From NCBI GenBank assembly GCA_016932715.1, contig JAFGCG010000149.1, forward strand, positions 1 to 42,380: a stretch of 42,380 nt of DNA, written 5' to 3'. This document shows positions 8,448 to 20,100 of this stretch, piece after piece. Each line of letters begins with the position of its first letter. The stretch's first letter is position 1. The position numbers and the translations under genes were made by a program. Origin of the DNA: Anaerolineales bacterium. GTDB taxonomy: Bacteria > Chloroflexota > Anaerolineae > Anaerolineales > Villigracilaceae. The notes below the pieces were generated by a model. That model was not told the DNA's origin. It worked only from the letters and a program-made list of their open reading frames with translations, and searched no databases.

Positions 8448-9488
8448 ATGCCAGCTAATATAAGAGAAATGCTAATCGGGTTCGGCAAGAAAAAGCAGGA
8501 TGACCTTGCCACGGCTAATACACTAGCGGGGATCTGGCGTCTTGGTAAGCTCAATACCACCTTCATGGGTCCGAAACTCAATACTGAAGACGATCGGGCC
8601 GAACTCGGGAAGGGGCATGAATTTCCCACCGCGCTTTATAAAACCAGTTGGGATGTTGCCGGACAGATCGAAAAATATCTCAGCGCCGAATTCGCCGCCT
8701 GGGCCATGGCATTCGGCTTGGGAGTTGCGCCGAAGACAGGGACACCCCCGAACTATATCTATACCTGCACGCCGCTGGATCCGGTCACGAACGGTATTGA
8801 ATTGCCCTCCTTCAGCTACATTGAGACAATCCGGCAAGGGGCCAGCGATGTCTTGGACCGAATGGCGGTCGGCTGCGTAGTGGAAGGCTGGACGCTTTCC
8901 GTTGCGAGCGGACCCGGACGGGCCAACTCCAAATTGACGGTCGATATTGTGGGATCCGGTAATTACACGGAACCATCCGGGATCACTCTTCCGGCGGCCA
9001 CGGCCGAGAAGCTTTTGCCATCGGCATCCTTAACGGCGACAATCAACGGTATCGATTATGTGACGGCAAAGAACCTAGTCAGCCTGGAGGCCTCCTGGAA
9101 AAACAATATCAGGCTGGATTCCGGATTTTATCCCGGCTCCGATTTCCAAGAGACTGGAGTTGCCACCTCGGGCGCCATCCGGGGCCGAATGGAGATGGGT
9201 GATCGAGAGTGCGCTCTGAGTTTCATCGCCAGATTCGAGAACGGCTCGACCGAGTATACGAAACTTACCGGCCTCACAGAAGGAACAGCGGTCATTAGTC
9301 TAAGCTACGATACCAATAACAAGATAACCCTTACTTATCAACGGGTCATCTTCTCGGTTGTGGAACTTGGAGAAACCGACGGGATCGTAACAGTACAGGT
9401 AACGTGCACGCCATTGATGCATTCTGCCAATGGTCTGCTCAGCGTCGTGGCCAAATGCAATATAGATGCAATTATGGAAGCCGAATAA
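8448..9488 (+). CDS. Major tail tube protein
   Basis: A 346-residue protein in the normal place for the tube subunit, with a good ribosome site (AAAGGAG). Visible features are an N-terminal arm, a beta-sandwich with repeated Thr/Gly strands (KLTVDIVGSGNYTEPSG; ASLTATINGIDYVTAKNLVSLEASW), and a C-terminal domain (NKITLTYQRVIFSVVELGETDGIVTVQVTC written here only in part: ITLTYQRVIF). Asp/Gly-rich turns and alternating hydrophobic residues suit a tube monomer. It is longer than lambda gpV, so it may carry an extra surface domain. Confidence 0.75.
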   Translation: MPANIREMLIGFGKKKQDDLATANTLAGIWRLGKLNTTFMGPKLNTEDDRAELGKGHEFPTALYKTSWDVAGQIEKYLSAEFAAWAMAFGLGVAPKTGTPPNYIYTCTPLDPVTNGIELPSFSYIETIRQGASDVLDRMAVGCVVEGWTLSVASGPGRANSKLTVDIVGSGNYTEPSGITLPAATAEKLLPSASLTATINGIDYVTAKNLVSLEASWKNNIRLDSGFYPGSDFQETGVATSGAIRGRMEMGDRECALSFIARFENGSTEYTKLTGLTEGTAVISLSYDTNNKITLTYQRVIFSVVELGETDGIVTVQVTCTPLMHSANGLLSVVAKCNIDAIMEAE

Positions 9489-9504
9489 TCAGCCTGGAGG
9501 TTAC

Positions 9505-10140
9505 ATGGAAAAAGAGAAAAGGGAGATCGAATCTCGCCTGGTTTTCGATTCGGCGCGCGAAATAGTCATTAAATTACAATCAGCGGAAGGTGTTAAGGCT
9601 TTTAAGCTGCGCTTTCCTACGGATGAAGAATGGGAACGTCGCGCCCGCGCCCGGCGGATAGTCATTAAGCAGCTTGGCCGCGGCAAGTCGGAAACGATCA
9701 TACCGGACTCGGCCGAATTCGATGCCGCTTTCGTGGCCGCGCTTAGCAACGGCGATGATCCTGAAATTGATGGCTATGAGGCAACCAATATCCTGGAGCG
9801 CATCAGTGAAGCCGAAGTAGATGAGGTTGAGACGGAAAACGGCGCTTTCCGAATCAGGCTGCGCGTTGCTGGCGGAGTTACAACCCATGTGATTGCAATG
9901 CCGAGTGCTAGGGATATGATCAAATTCCGGAGGGCTTTTGCGCAGGTTATTGATTTACCCTTTAATCAGCAGAGCCTGACAATAAATCTGGCGGCGGCGG
10001 GCGAGTTATATCAGAGATTGTGCCGTGAGCGCGAAGGATATGCCGATACCGTGCCGATCATCCATCAGGCCGCCGTCGTCAAGGCCGCGATTGACGCCCT
10101 CGAGGCTGGCATAGGGGTGGCCGAACCCGAAAATTTTTAG
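9505..10140 (+). CDS. Tail assembly chaperone (G-like)
   Basis: A 211-residue protein between the tube and tape-measure genes, in the lambda G position. It starts at 9505 behind CTGGAGG. It is acidic and helical in its second half (FRRAFAQVIDLPF, ALEAGIGVAEPENF). It ends exactly on a slippery heptamer, A AAT TTT, followed by TAG, and a -1 shift would add a 108-residue T-like extension. In lambda and many siphoviruses, G and GT in a fixed ratio load the tape measure for tube assembly. Synteny and the shift site support the call more than residue motifs do. Confidence 0.8.
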   Translation: MEKEKREIESRLVFDSAREIVIKLQSAEGVKAFKLRFPTDEEWERRARARRIVIKQLGRGKSETIIPDSAEFDAAFVAALSNGDDPEIDGYEATNILERISEAEVDEVETENGAFRIRLRVAGGVTTHVIAMPSARDMIKFRRAFAQVIDLPFNQQSLTINLAAAGELYQRLCREREGYADTVPIIHQAAVVKAAIDALEAGIGVAEPENF

Positions 10141-10156
10141 ATCCGGTATGGCCGGA
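10131..10156 (+). promoter_or_regulatory. -1 ribosomal frameshift signal
   Basis: Heptamer AAAATTT is read A AAT TTT (X XXY YYZ) at 10131-10137, directly before the zero-frame TAG. Both tRNAs can re-pair after a -1 slip (AAT to AAA, TTT to TTT). A small stem, TCCGG-TATGG-CCGGA, lies at 10142-10156, 4 nt downstream. The stop codon in the A site may add to pausing. Confidence 0.7.
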
Positions 10157-10463
10157 GGAACCATCGCTCCGTTATCTTATCTACTGGTCTTTTCGCCGGA
10201 AGCAATTATGCGACCCGAAGCTCTGTCCGGACTCGCCGCGGCCAGGAGAACGCTGCGCCAAATGCCCTCTCAACAAATTGGACGACGCACAGAATTCCAG
10301 GATCGGTCATTTGATGCGCCGTGCACTCGACTATCGGGCACTCTTGCATATTGGATTGCCTATCAGCCTTGACGATCTGGACGCCGACGAAATGATTGCC
10401 ATGCTGATTCTAGAAGAAGAGCAGAACCGCTTCGATAACGAAAAAATCAATAATGGCCAGTGA
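10137..10463 (+). CDS. T-like extension of the tail chaperone, reached by -1 frameshift
   Basis: The -1 frame is open from the slippery site to the TGA at 10461-10463 and adds about 108 residues to the 211-residue chaperone. After the slip it reads LDPVWPEEPSLRYLIYWSF and then a Cys-rich knot (LCDPKLCP ... RCAKCPL), followed by an acidic helix (DDLDADEMIAMLILEEEQNR). The end overlaps the tape-measure start by 11 nt. No good independent start with a ribosome site precedes this frame, which favours the frameshift. The Cys4 motif is a possible metal site. Confidence 0.7.
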   Translation, partial: LDPVWPEEPSLRYLIYWSFRRKQLCDPKLCPDSPRPGERCAKCPLNKLDDAQNSRIGHLMRRALDYRALLHIGLPISLDDLDADEMIAMLILEEEQNRFDNEKINNGQ

Positions 10464-13400
10464 CAATAGGCTTGAACTCGTAATAAATGTCGATAGCAAG
10501 CAGGGCAACGCTTCCATCAAGAGCGTCAATAAAAGCCTATCTGGGCTTGAAGATCAGGTAATAAGATCAACGAAGCGCGCCTCTTCCGGCATGGATGGCA
10601 TGACGGCCTCCATGGTCAAGGGAGTATTAGCCGGTAATGCCCTTTTCTATGCCGCCAAGAAGGCCTTCGATATGCTAAAGAAGTTCACGCTTGGGGCTAT
10701 TGAAACCCAGGATATGATGGCCAAGACGGCGCAGAAGCTAGGAATGACGGTTGAGGAGTTCTCGTCCCTGCATCATGTCAGCGAGCTCGCCGGGATGAGC
10801 ACGGAGCAATTCAGTTCCGCGGTCGGCTTGCTTTCCAAAAACATGCTGGAAGCCTCCAGATCAAACAACATCTACCGGAAGGCCTTTCAGGCGCTCGGCA
10901 TCGAATACAAGAATACGGATGGTTCGCTCCGCGGCGCCAATGATGTCTTGGAGCAAATAGCGGATCAGTTCCGCGCAATGCCGGACAATGCCACGAAAAC
11001 GGCTTTCGCCATGGAGCTGCTCGGGCGCTCCGGCAAGGAAATGATTCCGTTCCTGAATCAAGGATCTGCTGCGATCCGGGACGCCAGAACGGAAGCCGGC
11101 CAGCTCGGCCGCGTTATCAGCGCCGAGGCCGGGCGCGCGGCTGAACACTTCAACGATAACCTGACAAGACTCAAGGGCGCAGTTGAGGGTCTTTCATTCA
11201 AGGTGGCGGAATATCTGTTACCGCGGCTGACCGAACTCACTGATCGAATGCTGCAATGGGCAAAAGATGGAGGAGTCGAACGTCTGGCCGCGCAGATCAA
11301 GCAATTTGCCGAGTGGGCGCAGACCCTCGGCAAATATCTTATCGCTTATGCCCTGGTGACGCAAATCATCAGAATGGCAAATGCCGTGCGCACCCTGACG
11401 ATAGCCACTAAGGGCCTCAATGTTGCCATGCTGGCCAATCCATGGGGGCTAGCTGCCGTCGGCATCGCTATTTTCGGCACCGCACTGTGGAATGAATACG
11501 GAAAGATCAAGAAAACCGCAAAAGAGTTGGAAGGGCTAAATAAACAGGCTGCCGTGGCCGCTGCGCTGCGTGAAGGTAAAACTGTTGCTGAGATCCGAAA
11601 GAAATACGGCTTGACAGACGAGCAGATGAAATATGCCGTAACGGGCGGAGAAGAAACCGACCTATCCGGCATCAGCGGCCCCTTCGGAAGCGTGAAAGGG
11701 AAAGGCTTTGCCTGGCAGTCTCCAGTCGGTGTCATCCCATCCATGGATGAAAACGCCGATAAACTCGCGAAATTCATCCATGATGCAAATAAAGCAGCTT
11801 TGGAATTCCGAAAGGCTGCGGAAGATTCCCTGATAAGCGGCGCTGGCCGCCAGATAGTGGAAGTGCGGCGCGAGATAGAGAAGCTCACGACCTTCATCGA
11901 TGACGAGGGCATCTCCCGGAAGGTGCAGCTGAGCGCGGAGGCGCGCGCCAATATCGAGCAGGCGCTGCAGCTCCGGATCCGTAAGATCCAGGAGGAATCG
12001 GCGGCCGAGGCCTATAAAAAGATGCAGGATGCCCACGACAAGCGGATGGCGTTTGATGCAAAATATTATATCCGCAAGCTAGAGTTCGAGGCGCAGCTGG
12101 CACAGCAGCAACGTGAGAATGCACAACAGCTCCTGCATTTCGAGGAGGAGCGGGCCGCCATGAGTCGAGATGCGGCCCTGCGGCAGCTGGAAGGCGTCAT
12201 CCCGCATACGATCGAGCAGAAAGCAGCCCTTGAGGCCCGTAAAGCAGATATCGAGATCCAGTATATCCAGGATATCCATAAGGTGAAGATCGGCCTTTTC
12301 GAACAGGAGACCGCCGCAATCATGGCGCAGCTCGAGATGCAGCGGTCCATTCTGGCGGCCGCCGGTCAGAATACGCAGGCTATCGCCGGAATGATCGCGG
12401 ATCTAAAGCGCCAGCGCGACGAGCAGCGAGCCTTTATCGACGAGCAGACGCAAGGAGCGATAGACGCGGCGAAGGAAAACGCGGCGATCCGGCAATACCG
12501 TATAATCCAGGATGAACAGGCCCGGACATTTGATTCTTTCAAGAGACAGGCCGAGGGAGTGTTTGACGCCCTCCTTACCAGGTCACGTTCCGTATTCGGC
12601 GCCATTGCGGATATATTCAAAACCACCATACTTACCGCGATCAAGGAAATCGTTTCCAGTAGTGTGGCCCGGCTTCTCACGCAAATGTTCGGAGGTCTCA
12701 AAACGGGCGGAGCGAGCGCCGGCACCGGGGGTGCCGGCTTCAGCCTTGCGGGCTTGATCGGGCTTATTCCCGGATTAGGGGGCGCGGGCGGAATGGGCGG
12801 ATTTGGTACGCCTCCATTTGTACCCGGAGGCGCAGGAAGTTCCGGTGGCGGTGCCGGAGGTGCACAGGGATTGCTCGGCATGGCAGGGATGCCTGGAGGC
12901 CTGGCCGGCCTCAAGGACTTCATCGGAATGGGCGGCGCGAACCTGCAGGGCTCACTTACCGGCCAGGGCGCGTTCTCAGTATCAAAGCTTATGCACTCGA
13001 ATGCCGCGGTATTGGGCGGAGGCCTGCTTGCCTTAGCCGGGGTGAAGCGCGGTGGCCTTTCCGGTCTCGGCATGACAACCGCTGGCGGAGCTATGATCGG
13101 TTATAAGTACGGGGGGGCTCTTGGAGCCGCCATAGGTGGCGCGATCGGCCTCGGCATCGGTATTATCGGGCTCTTTCGCAAAAGCGCGGAGAAAAAAGCT
13201 CGTGAAAAAATTAAGGCTACCTATGGCGTGGATATCAAGGACAAAGGTATCCTAAAGCAAATCGTCGAAATGGCCAAGCAGGGTTTCGGCGGCAACCTCG
13301 ATATGGCGATCCGTTCACAGCAAATCCGGGAGCTGATTGAATTGTATGCTCTTACGACGGGCCAGAATGCCACGGGTATGCCAGCTAAAATGCAGCCAGC

Positions 13401-13683
13401 TTTTCTGGCGCAATCTGGAGGCTCGCTATATTCGACGGGCGGATCAGGGGCACTACCCGGAGCCGGAATAGATCAATTAGCAGCTGGCTCGCCCTCTTCC
13501 GGCCCCATGGTCATAAATATAACCGTGCCGGGAGCGAAGGAATTCTTTGAAAAAGAGACTGTCAAGGTCGTGGTGGCAAATCCTCGTTCGGTCCAAGATG
13601 CATCATTAAGGGCGCTCATTTCAAATTCCGGCAGACGGGAATTGACCAGCCTACAGCTTAGCCCAGGGACGTTGACTTCATGA
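10453..13683 (+). CDS. Tail tape measure protein
   Basis: The 1076-residue protein sets tail length, acts as scaffold and leaves with the DNA. It has an N-terminal tape-measure-type helical region (SLSGLEDQVIRSTKRASSG; QDMMAKTAQKLGMTVEEFSS), hydrophobic segments (VTQIIRMANAVRT, WGLAAVGIAIFGTALW), and a long charged coiled coil at about 470-700. A Gly-rich hydrophobic tract (about 760-910) and a glycine-zipper segment (GGALGAAIGGAIGLGIGIIG) follow. At the usual 0.15 nm per residue it predicts a tail of about 160 nm. The start lies inside the T-like frame. Confidence 0.93.
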   Translation: MASDNRLELVINVDSKQGNASIKSVNKSLSGLEDQVIRSTKRASSGMDGMTASMVKGVLAGNALFYAAKKAFDMLKKFTLGAIETQDMMAKTAQKLGMTVEEFSSLHHVSELAGMSTEQFSSAVGLLSKNMLEASRSNNIYRKAFQALGIEYKNTDGSLRGANDVLEQIADQFRAMPDNATKTAFAMELLGRSGKEMIPFLNQGSAAIRDARTEAGQLGRVISAEAGRAAEHFNDNLTRLKGAVEGLSFKVAEYLLPRLTELTDRMLQWAKDGGVERLAAQIKQFAEWAQTLGKYLIAYALVTQIIRMANAVRTLTIATKGLNVAMLANPWGLAAVGIAIFGTALWNEYGKIKKTAKELEGLNKQAAVAAALREGKTVAEIRKKYGLTDEQMKYAVTGGEETDLSGISGPFGSVKGKGFAWQSPVGVIPSMDENADKLAKFIHDANKAALEFRKAAEDSLISGAGRQIVEVRREIEKLTTFIDDEGISRKVQLSAEARANIEQALQLRIRKIQEESAAEAYKKMQDAHDKRMAFDAKYYIRKLEFEAQLAQQQRENAQQLLHFEEERAAMSRDAALRQLEGVIPHTIEQKAALEARKADIEIQYIQDIHKVKIGLFEQETAAIMAQLEMQRSILAAAGQNTQAIAGMIADLKRQRDEQRAFIDEQTQGAIDAAKENAAIRQYRIIQDEQARTFDSFKRQAEGVFDALLTRSRSVFGAIADIFKTTILTAIKEIVSSSVARLLTQMFGGLKTGGASAGTGGAGFSLAGLIGLIPGLGGAGGMGGFGTPPFVPGGAGSSGGGAGGAQGLLGMAGMPGGLAGLKDFIGMGGANLQGSLTGQGAFSVSKLMHSNAAVLGGGLLALAGVKRGGLSGLGMTTAGGAMIGYKYGGALGAAIGGAIGLGIGIIGLFRKSAEKKAREKIKATYGVDIKDKGILKQIVEMAKQGFGGNLDMAIRSQQIRELIELYALTTGQNATGMPAKMQPAFLAQSGGSLYSTGGSGALPGAGIDQLAAGSPSSGPMVINITVPGAKEFFEKETVKVVVANPRSVQDASLRALISNSGRRELTSLQLSPGTLTS

Positions 13684-13698
13684 TAATGGATTCAGCCT

Positions 13699-14100
13699 GT
13701 GCCGGGTAACGTATCCTATGCCAATCCCACGACCGTGCTGCCCTGGAGCCTCTGTAGGGCCTTTTCTCACTCCAGGCAATATATTGCCCTAGATAATGAA
13801 TATCGCAACGGTGAGAGCCAGCGTGGCCGCCTTGTGGACGATAGCCGGCGCAGCTGGCAGATTTCCAGGCGAATAACTCCGACGATCCTGGCGGATTTCC
13901 GCGACTTTTATGATGCATGTAATGGACCGCATGAGGCTTTTTATTTCTATGATCCTTGGGATGCCAGCCCGAAATTCGGCTATGACCCGACCGGAGTGTC
14001 GCCCGTCGGTCGCTACACCGTTCGATTTGCCGCTCCCTGGAGCCAAACGATTTTCCCCGGTCGCGCTGAAATTGAAATCGCCTTAATAGAAATAATTTAA
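13699..14100 (+). CDS. Minor tail protein (distal tail region)
   Basis: A 133-residue protein beginning with GTG at 13699, since no ATG is available near the 5' end. Recognisable pieces are RSWQISRRITPTILADFRDF, FYDACNGPHEAFYFYDPWD and a closing beta strand EIEIALIEII. The FYF.DP pattern is typical of small beta-sandwich distal tail proteins that sit between the tape measure and hub genes. Its last base overlaps the start of the hub gene (TAATG), so the two are probably coupled. Confidence 0.65.
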   Translation: MPGNVSYANPTTVLPWSLCRAFSHSRQYIALDNEYRNGESQRGRLVDDSRRSWQISRRITPTILADFRDFYDACNGPHEAFYFYDPWDASPKFGYDPTGVSPVGRYTVRFAAPWSQTIFPGRAEIEIALIEII

Positions 14101-17100
14101 TGCCCGACTATATCGGTAATATCGAGATTCCGGAAATCGTTGCCTCGAGCACCTTCCCGATTGTGCCGGATTATGGGTATGGCCACTCGCTCGAGCCCGC
14201 GGTGGCCGTGCATACGTTCGGCAGCGGCGATGGCAAGGTGGAACAGCGATTTCTGCTCGGAGCCGGGGCGAAGCGCTTCCACGTCCATCGCGCCCAGATG
14301 AATGAGGCCGACCGCGTCGCGCTTCGAAACTTTTGGGAGAATAAATACGGTCCCTATGGGGCCTTCACTTACAATGCTCCTAATGATGATGGTGTTGGCA
14401 CGACGGCCTATATTTGCCGATTCGCGGATGAACCTCTTTCCTGGCAGTTCCTCTCGGATGCCATTGCATCGTTCGGCGTTATCCTGATTGAAATCCCCGC
14501 TACCGATCCCTCATATGCTCTTAATTCTACTGTAACCCGCTTCCCCTCAACGGCGTTAAAGACTGCATTACTTGATCAGGTCCAGGAGATCATCCCGCTT
14601 GTAAAGATTCAACCGCGCGAGTCGGGCTATCCGGCCATTTATGTTTCGGACCGTCGATGTACGATCGGGAGTCAACTTTACCTGGCGCGGTTACTTGAAT
14701 TCGAAGGAATTTCACAATCGCTCGGCAACAGCTCCGATGAGGCCCGTTTTACATTCGGGAATGCTGATCGCGTCATGCGCGATCTGGCCAATGATGTCGA
14801 TCTCTACCGGGCCGTCGTCGAGTTCTCGCTCTTTCACGTCGGGAGTGAAATCAAGATCGACCTTTGGAAGGGCACCGTCACTAACTGGGGTCTGGACTCC
14901 AGTGCGAAGTTCCAGCTCTCGGCCGCGGACGGCTTATATGAGCTGACGCTCCCATATCCAACCCGCAAGATCTCGCGCACGTGCTGGAAGTGTTTCGACG
15001 ATGGCAACGGCTGTCCTTTCACTGCCCAGGGGGTGATGGATTATACGCACTTCCCAACGGCGGATCCGGCCACCTGCGACAAGAGCTACGATGGCGCCAA
15101 CGGTTGTCTGGCGCATGGGATGAAGAAATACTTTGGGGGCATCATTGCGACGCCCCAGGGCGTGACGATCAAGGACAATTCGACGGGAACATGGGGATTC
15201 CGCCGGTCCAGCATCACGAGCGTTTCGATCATCGCCGAGACGATCTATGATCAGGTCGTTCCAGAAATCTACACCGATGTTGCCATGCCGGTGGCTTGCA
15301 AGATCGCAGCAGGCCGTGAAGAAAGCGATTTTTATGATGCCCTCGGCATCATTGGAGAAGGTCCGCTTGGTATTGGAGTGGCCACGGGACACACCCTCGA
15401 TGGTCAGCATCATCACGGCTACCCGAGCGCGGCGGGCCTCAGATATGCCCAAGGATTTGACCCGGCACTGGCCGGTGACTTTTTCAGTTTAGGTGAAGCC
15501 GGTGATCAGACCGGCGGCGATTGGCGCAAGGTTTTTTATGGCGGCGTTGCAACCTGGCTGGATAACTTTGCGGCCGGCACGGCATTTCTTGAACTGCGCC
15601 GGCAAGATGAGAAAGGCCTTCAGCTTTCCAGGCCTACCGATCATGTTATGCAAGCAGTCATTTCGACGGGGCTGCAAGGATGGGTATGGACTGCTCCAGG
15701 TTCGCGTTCAGAGACCACCCTAACAAATCCTATTTGGATCGTTGTCAATATGCTGCTCCGCGCCCTTGGCCTGCGATATGCCAATGCAGCCACAGCCGAG
15801 CTGTATTTCGACGTTGAGGCGGCGATTGCGGCCGCGGCGATCTGTGCGACGCAGGTTGCGCCGATTATCGGCAGTATCACAACGGATCAATTCAAGTTCC
15901 GCGGCGTCGTGCAGGAGGAAAAGCCCCTACGAGATTGGATCCAGGAAATTTTAATGAATTGCCTGGGCTATTACATCAACAGCTTCGGCAAGCTGAAGGT
16001 CGGCTGCAGGATAAACTCTTCGGCTATTGAGGCCTTCGGAATCGGGAATATACTGTTAGGGAGCCTGCGGCTTAATCCGCTAAATCCCTCATTTAATCAC
16101 CTGACGGCCAATTTCGGCGATCAGGAATTCGAATGGGCACAAAACTCGGTCACGGTCTATGACATTGACCATGCAGCGCTGATCGGCGGCGCCACCGCTC
16201 CCCTATTTCTAAAGTCGAATATGAATCTCTCGGGAACCTCGACGAAGAATCAGGCGGCGCGGATTATCGCTACCAGGCTCCGGGAAGAACTCGGCGGTAT
16301 CACGGCGATCCAATGGAAGGCCGCGCGGCAAATCTCCTTCGCAACGACCGTTCTAGCTCTTAATGTCGAACCCGGGATGGTCTGCAGTATGACGCATCCC
16401 GACATGCCGGATGGCGTTTTGGATGGAGACCCCGAACCCACATATGGAGAATTCCGGGTAACCGCTTGGCGGCTCAACAAGGATTACTCGATCGAGATCC
16501 AGGGCCGAACCACCGTCGATGAGATGTACGATCTGACCGTGGGGCCGAAACCGGCCGATGTAGACGCGGCTGCCGCGCCGGCGCTTCCGGAATATTTGAA
16601 TCCCGCTGGGGCTACAAACCTTGAAGTTCTCTCCCATCGCGAAGATCCGCAGATTTCCGATGGTTTCATGGTGCTGCAATGGCAGCGCGAGACGGAGAAC
16701 TATCGTGACATTTTTCTGGTGGATGCCTGGCTCTCGCTGGCGCTTCCCGCGCAAGGTTATTATGCCGTCGAGCGTGCCGCATTTCCCGGATCCGTGCTCG
16801 AAGAGGGAACTTGCACGGTCTATCGCGGAAAGACCTTTGTTCCGGTTGATGGAGGTAGAACACCGGATGATTCCGTATTGGAGAGAGTTCTAGTTATTTA
16901 TACGGATGATGTTGATCCCGACAGCGATCTGGCGGGCCATTTAATCACCGCGGAAAATGCCGACGGATTCGAGATCGATCTGCCATTCTGGAAATCGGGC
17001 ACATACAGCTATGCGGTCCTGAAGAGACCTTGGCAGACCGATGGGAGTGAATCGAGTAACGTAGCTTATTATAGCTGGCCAGTTGGCCAAGTCTGCAGCT

Positions 17101-20100
17101 CCCATGACCAGCCGATATGGCGCACCCCTCCTATTCCAATTCCCGACGGAGATCTCACTACCAAAATATACGTGACGCTCATATGCAGTAACCTAGGCGG
17201 TGCCGGAACACGGTTGACCGGAGATCTTGAAATTATTCCAACCGATGTTATACCCGAGGATCCGGTCGAAGATATTCAGTTCACCAAAGATGGCAAGGTG
17301 CAATCAATTGTACTTGTCGAAGTGACGGCGCCGGCGTCGAATGCTCCCGCCTACGTCAATGTCTATAAAAAGCTGCAGGCGGATCCGTTGACCAAATTGC
17401 AGCTCGCGATGGTATTGGAGTTCCCTTCGGATGCAGATACCGGGCTTCCCGGTATGCAGGCAATAGGAATCTGCAATCCCGAAGTAATCGATGAGTCTCT
17501 AGCCATAGATATCTTCTATCAGGGACGAAGCCGCTCAGGCTATGGCAACGAAATTGAATTTGTTCCCGATACGGGTGATGTGCGGACACTGGAAACTACG
17601 GGCGGGATCGATAGCGATGATCTTGAAATCGAACTCGATGATACTTCAGGCCTATCGGTCGGAGACACGCTGCTGATTGATGAGGAATTGATTGTCATCA
17701 CGCAGGATTTGGGAGCTAATCTCCTGGCGGTAATCCGCGCGCAGCACGGCACGATAGCAGCTGCTCATGATGAAAACGCCGATGTGACGCCCATCGGCTT
17801 CACCGTTCCGCATAGTCAGATGATCCTGGATGGGGTCACGGATCCCTTGGCACAGCCGACGGGTCTATCGGCCGCGGGCGCCAAGGGCCGCATCGTGATA
17901 TCATGGAATGCATATAGCGGGATCTCTTCCCGAACCTTGAAGCATTTCATTGTTTATCGCAGCCTGAGCAATGATCCGGAAACGCTTGTCGAGATCGGTA
18001 GAAGCGACGCGACCTATTATATCGACGAACTCGGAGAAGCAGATACTCAGCTCTATTATTATGCGGTTAGTTCCGTTGATACAAGCGGCAACGAGAGTAC
18101 CAAGACTGCAATGGAAAGCGCTCGGCAAACGAATGATGGCGACGTGCCTACCGGGGTGGCCATCGACGCGGTTGTCGAATTAGGCGAAGACGGCAGACTG
18201 AATATTATTTGGGGCGTGCCGGAACCGACCGGCAATAACGAAGGGATTGATCAGGTCCGCGTGCAGATCGCCACGGATAGCGGATTCAGCAACATTATTT
18301 ATGATAACTACTTTCCGACCTGCCCTGTAAGCGGCTTCTGGTCCACCGCGATGATGGGGGTCTATTATATGCGCTCCTACGCGCATAATGCATTCGGCTG
18401 GTCCGATGCCTCGGCTACATTTGCAATTCATGAATCCATCGGCTATGAAACATCGGATACGGCGCAGCCGGGCGCCGTCCGCAATTTCCTGTTGGAGGCG
18501 AAAGACGACGACGAGGCCATCCCGGGCTTGGAACTAGTGGCTCAATGGGATATGCCGGATGGCCAGGGTAACAGTCTGTTCCACTTCAACCTACACGTCA
18601 ATGATAGCGGAACCTTTCCCGATCATGACTTTTCAATAACCCAAAGGGCCACGGGGATATGGCAGATTGGCGGATTTGATCTGACGGATGATACCCAAGA
18701 TTTCACCGGTCTGGAAGGCAAGACCGTGCTGATTTATAAGAACGGCACCACGGACCCTTATCTTGTCTGGTCCGGTTCCATCAAAACCGTCAAAAATGGC
18801 GGCCATACCGTTGAGACCTATTCTGATCATCGATACAATTCGGTCGAGTCCGGCGCGACTATGTATTACGCCATCGCGGTTCCCGCCTGGGAGCGCTGCA
18901 CGCGCGCTTACAATATCGATACATGGCTCATTGACAAGGGGCGCAAGCCCGGCGATGAGCACTATCGTTTCGTGATTGGCCAGCTCGGACCGGGGACATG
19001 GTACGCACGTGTTCGGGGCGTTAACCGCTTTGGGATGGGAACATGGAGCAGTATTCTCAACGCAACGATTCCCGGCATATCCAATAGTGACATCGGCGCC
19101 AAACAGATCGCCCAGGAAAAAATGACCGCGACGGCTCGCGCTCAATTCGGTGTTTTCTCCGATACTTTTGAGAGCGGAGCAGATTGCGAAGAAGCTTATA
19201 CCTATGTTTATAAAGGCACGCTCAGTTATCCGGCCAATGGCGTTAATGGCGGTAAAGTATTGCATTCCCTCGGATATACCTGGGCCATTGAGAATGGCTA
19301 TTATCCATTTGATCCATTGAAGCTCTATCGCGCCAGCTTGCGCGCGCGACGGACAGCAACAACGGAAAGTACCAAGCAATATTTTTGGCTCGAATTGAAT
19401 TGTTATGATAAGGATAAAGTTTATCTTGGAATTACGGCACCATATTCGGCAAATGCCTATCTGTGGTCATTGAATGCCTGGACGGCGGTAGTCACTTATT
19501 ATGGCGGAACCGGTTCGGGCGGGACCGGAACGCCGATTGATCCCTATCACGTGCCGGCCAATACCGCTTATGTGCGTCCGGTGTTCATTCTGAATTATGA
19601 GGGCGGGACCACTAATGAAATGGAATTGGATCACATCACTATCGAGGCATTCGATGAAGATGGGGCCAACCGGCTTTATTTGTCTCTCGCATCCAACGGC
19701 CAGATCAACGCCGACAAAGTGGTTGAGAGCTCTATTGCCCTCGGTGCCGTAACGGCGGGAAAAATCACCGTGGCGACCCTCTCGGCGATTAAGGCGGATT
19801 TGGGCAGTATCACGGCGGGGACAGTCACGGGAGGGACAATACAGACAGCGGCAAGCGGGGACAGGGTGGTCCTTGATGTCAACGGCCTTAGAGTCTACTA
19901 CAACAATACTCTTATATTTGAAGTGGCTCCTGGGATAAGAACTAATGAAACCTATGCCAAGTATTTGGTAAGTGACATAGCCACCGTAGGAGCCCTTAAT
20001 TTTGAGGATAACATTCCAGGGAGTCTTGACGCAGCATCGGGTAATCTAAACTGGGGTGACGGTTATACCTTCCAGATCAACGGTACCCAAGTATTACAAG

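Noticed and set aside
10148..10372. Separate 74-codon gene after the chaperone
   Set aside because: It is in a different frame from the T-like extension, its composition is not protein-like, and the -1 frame explains the region better.
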